Origin: a bacterium
Lineage (GTDB): Bacteria; Patescibacteriota; Minisyncoccia; UBA6257; 2-01-FULL-56-20
Direction: 5' to 3'
NCBI GenBank assembly: GCA_021817655.1
Contig: JAKAGE010000012.1
Span: 1-16,216, forward strand
DNA: 16,216 nucleotides
Shown: positions 11,245 to 16,216 of the stretch, in pieces
Layout of the letters: each line of letters starts with the position of its first letter
How positions within the stretch are numbered: position 1 is the first letter of the stretch
The notes under the pieces: model-generated
Database searches by the model: none
The model's input: the letters and a program-made list of their open reading frames with translations, nothing else
What the model was told of the DNA's origin: nothing
Position numbers and translations under genes: made by a program

Positions 11245-12126
11245 ATGATCGGGCACGATACAATAATCGATGACCTGAAGTCGCTCGCGGACCGGGACGC
11301 GCTGGGACACGGTTATATCTTCTACGGACCATCGATGGTAGGGAAGCGGACGGCCGCCGTCGCCCTCGGGCACTTCCTCGAAACGGGGACGTTTGCGCCG
11401 GAGTTCGGGATGCGCGAAGACGGGCGGGAGGCGGTCCTGCAGGACATGACGATCATCGATATCGCCTTCATGCGCTCGCGCGATCCGGATGCGAGCGGGA
11501 ACTCGATCGGCATCGATGCGGTGCGCGAGGTGAAGAATTTCCTCTGGCAACGCCCGGCCGCAAGCCGGCGGCGGACGCTCATCATCGACGATGCCGAACT
11601 CCTCACGGCCGAAGCGCAGAACGCGCTCCTCAAGGTCACCGAAGAACCGCCGGCATCATCGCTTCTCATTCTCGTCACGTCCGATATCGAAAGCATCCTG
11701 CCGACGATCGTGTCGCGCCTGCCCACGATCTATTTCGGCGCGGTGCCGCAGCGATCGATCGCGGAATGGCTTGCCGGCGAATACGGCGTTCCGAGCCCGA
11801 ATGCGGCAGCGCTCGCGGAGCGCGCGGTCGGCAAGCCGGGAATCGCATGGCGCCTCCTTCGCGACGACGCATTCCAGCGGAATATCGCCCTCGCACGGCA
11901 GTTCCTCGCCGCCCCCGCGGCGGGACGGCGCGACTTCGTGAAAAAGCTCATCGAGCCCGACGACTTCAGCCTTCGGCGATTCCTGGATGCCGTTATCCTC
12001 GCGCTCGCATGGGAAAAGCCCTCGAAGGCAAAGTCGCAATTTTGGCACAAAACGCTACAATTATACGGAACGGCGACGAACTTCAGCCCGAATCCCCGTC
12101 TCCAGCTCGAAGCATTAATGAAATAA
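11245..12126 (+). CDS. holB: DNA polymerase III delta-prime-like clamp-loader subunit
   Basis: The protein belongs to the AAA+ clamp-loader family that helps place the sliding clamp on DNA. Its P-loop is GPSMVGKRT (28-36), altered from GxxxxGK[TS], as in non-hydrolysing delta-prime subunits. Next come LIIDDAELLTAEAQNALLKVTEEPP (about 112-136), the Walker B region plus the family-typical helix, and then TIVSRLPTIYF, where the usual SRC arginine-finger motif reads SRL. The zinc-binding cysteines found in many family members are absent. The C-terminal 120 residues are less conserved. Start ATG 11245 is 9 bases after mreB, and frr begins 9 bases after its stop, so all three are probably in one transcript. 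Delta-prime is favoured over gamma/tau because of the degenerate ATP site and length (293). Confidence 0.85.
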   Translation: MIGHDTIIDDLKSLADRDALGHGYIFYGPSMVGKRTAAVALGHFLETGTFAPEFGMREDGREAVLQDMTIIDIAFMRSRDPDASGNSIGIDAVREVKNFLWQRPAASRRRTLIIDDAELLTAEAQNALLKVTEEPPASSLLILVTSDIESILPTIVSRLPTIYFGAVPQRSIAEWLAGEYGVPSPNAAALAERAVGKPGIAWRLLRDDAFQRNIALARQFLAAPAAGRRDFVKKLIEPDDFSLRRFLDAVILALAWEKPSKAKSQFWHKTLQLYGTATNFSPNPRLQLEALMK

Positions 12127-12135
12127 AATCTCCCG

Positions 12136-12696
12136 ATGACCATCGCAGACCAGATCGTAAAAGACCTCGAGACCGCCCTTGGCGGCGTGACCACGAGGTT
12201 CAAGCAGGATCTCGCGCAGATCCGCGGCAACCGCCCGTCGCCGGACATGGTGGCAGACATCCGCCTCTCTCTGTACGACCAGCAGCTTTCCATCCGCGAG
12301 CTGGGATCGCTTTCCGTGCTCCCGCCACGGACCATCGCGATCAGCGTCTGGGATCCCGGGGCGGTCGGCGCCGTCATGAAAGCGATCGACGATGCGCATC
12401 TCGGCCTCTCCACCTCGAGCGACGGCACGACGGTGCGCGCAACGCTTTCGCCGCTCGGCGACGAGCGCCGCGAAGAGATGTCCAAGCTCGTCAAAAAGAC
12501 CGCCGAAGCGGCACGCATACAGATCCGCGCCCGGCGAGAGGAGGCGATAAAACGCCTCAAGGACAGCGAAGGCAGGAAGGAGATCACCGAAGATGATTCG
12601 TACCGCGGAAAGGAAAAGATCCAAAAGGCCACCGACAAGGCGAACGCGGACGTCGAAACGATGATGGCCGGGAAACTTGCCGAGCTGGGAGAATAA
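12136..12696 (+). CDS. frr: Ribosome recycling factor
   Basis: RRF, with EF-G, splits the ribosome after termination so that it can be reused. The 186-residue product has the family length and layout: a long first helix (IVKDLETALGGVTTRFKQDLAQIRGNRPSP, about 8-37, with the conserved R-G-N-R/P-S segment), a beta domain (YDQQLSIRELGSLSVLPPRTIAISVWDP, about 56-83), and long C-terminal helices (LSPLGDERREEMSKLVKKTAEAARIQIRARR, then IQKATDKANADVETMM). It follows holB by 9 bases, with AAATAAAATCTCCCG before the ATG. tsf and pyrH, its usual neighbours in many bacteria, are not seen here. Confidence 0.95.
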   Translation: MTIADQIVKDLETALGGVTTRFKQDLAQIRGNRPSPDMVADIRLSLYDQQLSIRELGSLSVLPPRTIAISVWDPGAVGAVMKAIDDAHLGLSTSSDGTTVRATLSPLGDERREEMSKLVKKTAEAARIQIRARREEAIKRLKDSEGRKEITEDDSYRGKEKIQKATDKANADVETMMAGKLAELGE

Positions 12697-12730
12697 AAAA
12701 CATCGCTCCGAGGAAAATCTCGAAGCGATG
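12694..12730 (-). terminator. Hairpin between frr and the leftward membrane gene
   Basis: CATCGCTCCGAG (12701-12712) pairs with CTCGAAGCGATG (12719-12730), 12 positions with one mismatch. On the minus strand TTTTTTATT follows, so it mainly ends the gene at 12751-13005. On the plus strand there is no T-tract, so frr termination here is less certain. Confidence 0.78.
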
Positions 12731-12750
12731 CGGCGTTCAGGAGGGAATGG

Positions 12751-13005
12751 TCATCCCTGCGCGACGCGTGAAGGAAGTTTGTATATGCTCCAGACGGCCG
12801 TCAGGCAGCCGAACGAGCAAACGATCACGGACCCCAGAACACGGAGAAAATATCTCCATAAGAAGGGGTCGGAAGCCCCCGCCATGCCGACAACCCGGAC
12901 AAAATAGAATACACTCACCGCGAGCCCGACGGCTCCCAGGGCAGTAATGCCGACACTCGCGACCAAAAGGCATGACAACAATGCGAATCCACGCCGTTCT
13001 TTCAT
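12751..13005 (-). CDS. Small membrane protein, 84 residues, unknown
   Basis: ATG 13005 has GGGAGG 5 bases upstream on the minus strand. The product has two probable membrane segments (about 7-37, ALLSCLLVASVGITALGAVGLAVSVFYFV in part, and about 54-75, FLRVLGSVIVCSFGCLTAVW) and a short basic tail. A promoter and a terminator of its own make it an independent unit, placed against the direction of the surrounding genes between frr and rseP. It resembles in style the small membrane genes of the cassette region, but no 27-bp site flanks it. No family is recognised. Confidence 0.72.
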   Translation of the reverse strand: MKERRGFALLSCLLVASVGITALGAVGLAVSVFYFVRVVGMAGASDPFLWRYFLRVLGSVIVCSFGCLTAVWSIYKLPSRVAQG

Positions 13006-13037
13006 AGCAACCTCCCGAATAAAATGTACCGCTCATT

Positions 13038-13066
13038 ATTAAAGCAGAAATTCAACGGAATGACAA
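13038..13066 (-). promoter_or_regulatory. Promoter of the 84-residue membrane protein gene
   Basis: On the minus strand: TTGTCA (13066-13061), 17 bases, TTTAAT (13043-13038). Confidence 0.55.
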
Positions 13067-13090
13067 GTTTCGCCTCCGCGGGATCCTTGG

Positions 13091-13096
13091 TAAAAT
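13091..13096 (+). promoter_or_regulatory. Possible -10 box of rseP
   Basis: TAAAAT, 19 bases before ATG 13116. The gap is longer than for the leaderless genes, and no clear ribosome binding site is seen in it. Confidence 0.35.
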
Positions 13097-13115
13097 AAGA
13101 GCACGTCATCCATCC

Positions 13116-14195
13116 ATGCTTATCGTCATTATCGTCATCATTGGCCTTTCGCTCCTCATCCTCGGCCACGAAGCCGGGCATTTTTTCGCCGCAAAGCTGT
13201 TCGGCCTCAAGGTGGACGAATTCGGGTTCGGGTTCCCGCCGCGCATCACCGCATGGCGGCCGAAGGGCGGCGAAACGGAATACAGCCTGAACTGGCTTCC
13301 GTTCGGCGGCTTTGTCCGGATCGCCGGAGAGCGGGGGGAGTTCGAAGGAATCAGCCCCGAAGCAGGCACATCCGATGCGTCAACGGCGCCTGAACCGACC
13401 GAAGAGGAAGCGAAGCGCCTTTTCTACCGCCAGGCCCCGTGGAAAAAGAGCATCATCGTGCTTGCGGGCGTGTTCATGAACTTCATTCTCGGATGGCTTC
13501 TCATTGCCGCCGTGCTGATGGTGGGCGTTCCGCAGGCGCTCGTCATTGCCGGCACCCAGCCCGGATCTCCCGCGGCCGCGGTCGGCATCCAGGCAGGGGA
13601 TATCGTGAACGGCTATACCGACTCGCAAAGCTTCATCGGCTATATCGATGCGCACAAGGGACAGCCGATCACCGTGTCCGTGACCCGCAACAACAAGACG
13701 ATGGACTTCACCGTGACACCCCGCACGAACCCGGGGCCGGACCAGGGGGCCCTGGGCGTCGAGCTCGAACAGGGCGGCGCGCGGCGCGAACCGTTCTTTA
13801 CGGCAATCTGGCACGGACTTGAGGAGGCCGCGCTCGTTTCCTGGCTCACCGTCCAGGCCTTCGGCAACCTCATCGTCCAGGCCTTCACGCGGGCATCGCT
13901 TCCCGCCGGGGTCGTTGGCCCGGTCGGCATCTTCGGCATCGCCGAAGAGACGGGAAAGATCGGCCTCGCATATCTCCTCCAATTCCTCGGCATCATCTCG
14001 CTGAATCTGATGGTCGTGAACTGCATCCCGTTCCCGGCGCTCGACGGGGGACGGTTCCTCGTGATCCTTGTCGAAAAGGTCCGCGGCGCGGCCCTGCCGT
14101 ACAAAGCGGAAGCATGGGTGAACAGCATCGGTTTCGCCCTCCTTCTTGCGCTGATGGTCGCGCTCACGGTGCGCGATATCGGCACGATGCTCTGA
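13116..14195 (+). CDS. rseP: Site-2 protease, RseP/M50 family zinc metalloprotease
   Basis: Site-2 proteases cut membrane-spanning segments, for example of anti-sigma factors, inside the membrane. The 359-residue protein has a first membrane helix with the zinc motif HEAGH (H18, E19, H22), then FGLKVDEFGFGFPPR and the loop YSLNWLPFGGFVRI typical of the family. A second membrane helix follows near 110-133 (IIVLAGVFMNFILGWLLIAAVLM). One PDZ domain lies near 145-205 (GSPAAAVGIQAGDIVNGY). The third zinc ligand motif is NCIPFPALDGG with N302 and D310, and a last membrane helix follows. RseP of E. coli has two PDZ domains; one is common in other bacteria. It is divergent from the small gene at 12751. 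No cognate anti-sigma factor is in the window. Confidence 0.93.
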   Translation: MLIVIIVIIGLSLLILGHEAGHFFAAKLFGLKVDEFGFGFPPRITAWRPKGGETEYSLNWLPFGGFVRIAGERGEFEGISPEAGTSDASTAPEPTEEEAKRLFYRQAPWKKSIIVLAGVFMNFILGWLLIAAVLMVGVPQALVIAGTQPGSPAAAVGIQAGDIVNGYTDSQSFIGYIDAHKGQPITVSVTRNNKTMDFTVTPRTNPGPDQGALGVELEQGGARREPFFTAIWHGLEEAALVSWLTVQAFGNLIVQAFTRASLPAGVVGPVGIFGIAEETGKIGLAYLLQFLGIISLNLMVVNCIPFPALDGGRFLVILVEKVRGAALPYKAEAWVNSIGFALLLALMVALTVRDIGTML

Positions 14196-14221
14196 TCCGA
14201 TAACGGATCCCCGAAACGCAG

Positions 14222-14227
14222 TATAAT
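14222..14227 (+). promoter_or_regulatory. -10 box of the DUF763 gene, leaderless spacing
   Basis: TATAAT with 6 bases (AGAGGC) to ATG 14234. Confidence 0.65.
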
Positions 14228-14233
14228 AGAGGC

Positions 14234-15403
14234 ATGATCCAGCGCGGCATCGCCTCCTTCGGGCTTGATAGCGGCCATTGCCCGCCTTGGCTTTTCGAGC
14301 GCATGGTGAAGCTCGGCCGCGAAATGATGTATGTGCTCGTCGCCGAGTACGGACCGGACGAGTTCGTGAAGCGGATCGCGGACCCGGCCTGGTTCCAGTC
14401 GCTCGGCACGGTGCTCGCATTCGACTGGAACGCAAGCGGGCTTACCACCATCCTCACTGCGGCGCTCAAGGAGGCGATCCGCGGACACGAACGCGATTTC
14501 GGCATCGTGATCGCGGGCGGAAAGGGGAAGACGTCGCGCAAAACGCCGGACGAGATCATGGCGTGGGGCGAACGCCTTGCCCTGCCCGAAGACCGGACGA
14601 AAAAGCTCGTGTATAACTCGAAGATGAGCGCAAAGGTGGACTCCGCCCTCGTGCAGGACGGGTTCCAGCTCTACCATCACGCGTTTTTCTTCTCGCGCAG
14701 GGGCGCATGGGCGGTCGTCCAGCAGGGAATGAATGCGGACCGCGGCACCGCGCGCCGTTACCACTGGCACTCGGAAGACGTGAACGATCTCGTATCCGAT
14801 CCGCATTCGGGCATTTCCTCGCCGATCACCATGAAGACCGTCCTCGACCTTAGCGCCGCAAAAAGCGATAAGTCGCGCGAGATATCGACCGAACTCGTGC
14901 ACGCCGGCTACGCAACGCTCATGAAAGATATCCGGCTGCTCCGGAAATATTCCTCCCGGCTGTCGCAAATGGCGAAATTCCGGAACGGACAGGGCGAACA
15001 GCTTACCCTCCTCAATCTCGAGACGCGGGAGTTCAAATATCACCCCGTGATGCACGAGGACTTCGCGAAAAGCAAGTATCTCGAGAAGATCCTGGCCAAG
15101 GTGACCGACGATCCCCCGGAAAGCTATGAGCGGCTGCTCGCCACGGAAGGCGTCGGCGCAAAGACCGTGCGGGCGCTCGCGCTCGTCGGCGAGATCATCT
15201 ACGGCGCCGCGCCGTCCTACGAGGACCCGGCCCGCTACAGTTTCGCGCACGGCGGCAAGGATGCTACGCCATACCCGGTCGACCGCCGCACCTATGACCA
15301 CACGATCGCGATGCTCGGCAATGCAGTGCGGAAAACCCGCCTCCCGCTCGCGGACAAGAAGAAGGCGCTGCATCGGCTCGGCGGGGATCACGGTATGATA
15401 TAA
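14234..15403 (+). CDS. DUF763 family protein
   Basis: The 389-residue product matches the DUF763 family by its start (MIQRGIASFGLDSGHCPPWLFERMVKLGREM) and by the segment GIVIAGGKGKTSRKTPDEI near 92-110. Other segments that fit are LVYNSKMSAKVDSALVQDGFQLYHHAFFFS near 129-158 and GMNADRGTARRYHWHSEDV near 168-186. The C-terminal part contains YERLLATEGVGAKTVRALALVGEIIYG near 298-324, a helix-hairpin-helix-like segment of the kind seen in DNA glycosylases and other DNA-binding proteins. The family is widespread in archaea and scattered in bacteria; its function is not established, and a nucleic-acid role is inference. Its TAA stop is part of the next gene's TATAAT box. Confidence 0.88.
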   Translation: MIQRGIASFGLDSGHCPPWLFERMVKLGREMMYVLVAEYGPDEFVKRIADPAWFQSLGTVLAFDWNASGLTTILTAALKEAIRGHERDFGIVIAGGKGKTSRKTPDEIMAWGERLALPEDRTKKLVYNSKMSAKVDSALVQDGFQLYHHAFFFSRRGAWAVVQQGMNADRGTARRYHWHSEDVNDLVSDPHSGISSPITMKTVLDLSAAKSDKSREISTELVHAGYATLMKDIRLLRKYSSRLSQMAKFRNGQGEQLTLLNLETREFKYHPVMHEDFAKSKYLEKILAKVTDDPPESYERLLATEGVGAKTVRALALVGEIIYGAAPSYEDPARYSFAHGGKDATPYPVDRRTYDHTIAMLGNAVRKTRLPLADKKKALHRLGGDHGMI

Positions 15404-15404
15404 T
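15399..15404 (+). promoter_or_regulatory. -10 box of the 105-residue gene, overlapping the upstream stop codon
   Basis: TATAAT whose TAA (15401-15403) is the stop of the DUF763 gene; 8 bases to ATG 15413, again leaderless spacing. Confidence 0.6.
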
Positions 15405-15412
15405 TTCTATAT

Positions 15413-15730
15413 ATGGAAACGCTCATCCATGCGGACATCTTTTTCTTCGTGACCACGATCGCCGTGGTAATCGTCACGATTGCGCTCACGGTCGCCCTCA
15501 TCTATCTGGCAAAAGTGCTGTCCGACATCAAAGAGATCACGCGGCAGGTCAAGGAGGAAACGACCCTTTTCCGCGGGGACATCGCGGACCTTCGGAGCGA
15601 CATCGCGCGTGAGGGATTCCGCATCGAGCGGTTCGCCATGTTCGTAAAAAACCTTTTCGCGAAGACGGGCAGGATCAAAACTGGGGCGGCATCAAGGTCG
15701 AAACGGAGCAAGAAATCGCAGGAAAAGTGA
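15413..15730 (+). CDS. Single-pass membrane protein with coiled-coil-like tail, unknown
   Basis: The 105-residue protein has a membrane segment near residues 10-35 (FFFVTTIAVVIVTIALTVALIYLA). An amphipathic, charged region follows (VLSDIKEITRQVKEETTLFRGDIADLRSDIAREGFRIERF in outline) that is likely coiled coil, and the end is very basic (RSKRSKKSQEK). Layout and size resemble DUF948-like or other small scaffold-type membrane proteins, but I cannot assign a family. It starts 9 bases after the DUF763 gene and is probably made from its own TATAAT box. The next gene starts 33 bases after its stop. Confidence 0.8.
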   Translation: METLIHADIFFFVTTIAVVIVTIALTVALIYLAKVLSDIKEITRQVKEETTLFRGDIADLRSDIAREGFRIERFAMFVKNLFAKTGRIKTGAASRSKRSKKSQEK

Positions 15731-15763
15731 GGGAAATAAATTTTAACAATTTTCAAAAAATCC

Positions 15764-16207
15764 ATGGCAGCAAGGAAGAAGGGCGGTAGAGGGAAGAGTA
15801 TGGGGAGCAAGGCGGCGTGGGAGATCGGCGCGGGAATCACTGCGGCGACCATCGCGGCGGCGGCCGGAGCATATTTGCTCTCCAATAAGAAGACCAAGAC
15901 GAAGGCAAGAAAATGGGCGATGGCGGCGCGAAAGGAAGTGGCGAAAAACGCGAAGATCGCGAAGAAGCTCGGCGAAAAAGAATACGGGCGGATCGTCGAG
16001 CGGGCGATGAAACACTACGGCTCGCTTGAGGACATGAGCGCAGCGGACATCATGGCCGCAGCACGAGAGCTTAAAGGGGAGTGGAAGCAGATCCAGTCGC
16101 ACGCAAAAAAGATGGCAAAGGCGCATCGCCCGGCGATGAAGCGGCATGCGGCGAAAAAGACGGGCGCGAAGCGCGCCTCTGCTCGCGCAAAAAAATCCCG
16201 GGGATAA
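15764..16207 (+). CDS. Lys/Ala-rich basic protein with one membrane segment, unknown
   Basis: The 147-residue product begins MAARKKGGRGKSMGSK and then has a hydrophobic stretch near 19-40 (WEIGAGITAATIAAAAGAYLL). The rest is very rich in Lys, Arg and Ala, ending AAKKTGAKRASARAKKSRG. The middle (KKLGEKEYGRIVERAMKHYGSLEDMSAADIMAAARELKGEWKQI in outline) is helical. The tail resembles the Lys/Ala-rich tails of nucleoid proteins, so it may tether DNA, or bind another anionic polymer, at the membrane; this is inference. No ribosome binding site is clear; the upstream region is A+T-rich (TTTTAACAATTTTC). Base use matches the neighbours. It is a complete gene, ending 9 bases before the window edge. 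Confidence 0.75.
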   Translation: MAARKKGGRGKSMGSKAAWEIGAGITAATIAAAAGAYLLSNKKTKTKARKWAMAARKEVAKNAKIAKKLGEKEYGRIVERAMKHYGSLEDMSAADIMAAARELKGEWKQIQSHAKKMAKAHRPAMKRHAAKKTGAKRASARAKKSRG

Positions 16208-16216
16208 TTATTCCGC

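Noticed and set aside
13640..15391. 583-codon leftward open frame
   Set aside because: It is antisense to rseP and the DUF763 gene and shows no domain of its own.

Overview
The window looks like a chromosomal segment of an ultra-small Candidate Phyla Radiation bacterium (Patescibacteria, most likely a Parcubacteria-type lineage). This is inferred from compact gene neighbours (recO, a glycine-tRNA ligase of the single-chain type, murA, mreB, a delta-prime clamp-loader subunit, frr, rseP, a DUF763 gene), very short intergenic gaps, several -10 boxes 6 to 9 bases before the start codon (leaderless transcripts), and many small membrane proteins of unknown function. The standard code fits: TGA is used as stop.

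Left part (1-4460): an accessory region, visibly richer in A+T and in non-coding DNA than the rest. It opens with a leftward gene, cut by the window edge, that joins a PD-(D/E)XK nuclease domain in frame to the C-terminal zinc-ribbon part of a large serine recombinase without its catalytic domain. Then come small unrelated genes on both strands: a 198-residue unknown protein, a stand-alone SET-domain protein, several small membrane proteins and a 104-residue unknown. They are separated by seven same-orientation copies of a 27-bp site that begins GTTCGAA and ends GCAC, at 1640, 2162, 2856, 2998, 3230, 4025 and 4427, with a weak eighth match at 1712. Most copies abut a leftward hairpin terminator. 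The sites fall into two classes (A and B) that bracket leftward genes in the order B-promoter-gene-terminator-A. This resembles a cassette array of integron-like or Xer/dif-module type and is the most unusual structure in the window. Two cassettes (2883-2997 and 3025-3229) have no convincing gene.

Middle and right part (4590-16216): after a gene for a small secreted protein comes a dense, G+C-rich rightward block. It contains recO, a surface-anchored protein with repeated beta-rich domains, glyQS and murA (overlapping), mreB, holB, frr, then a leftward small membrane gene, rseP, DUF763, and two small proteins. Together these cover DNA repair and replication (recO, holB), translation (glyQS, frr), peptidoglycan precursor synthesis and rod shape (murA, mreB), and envelope proteolysis (rseP). 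MurA has Asp at position 115, where most bacteria have the Cys targeted by fosfomycin, so intrinsic fosfomycin resistance is predicted.
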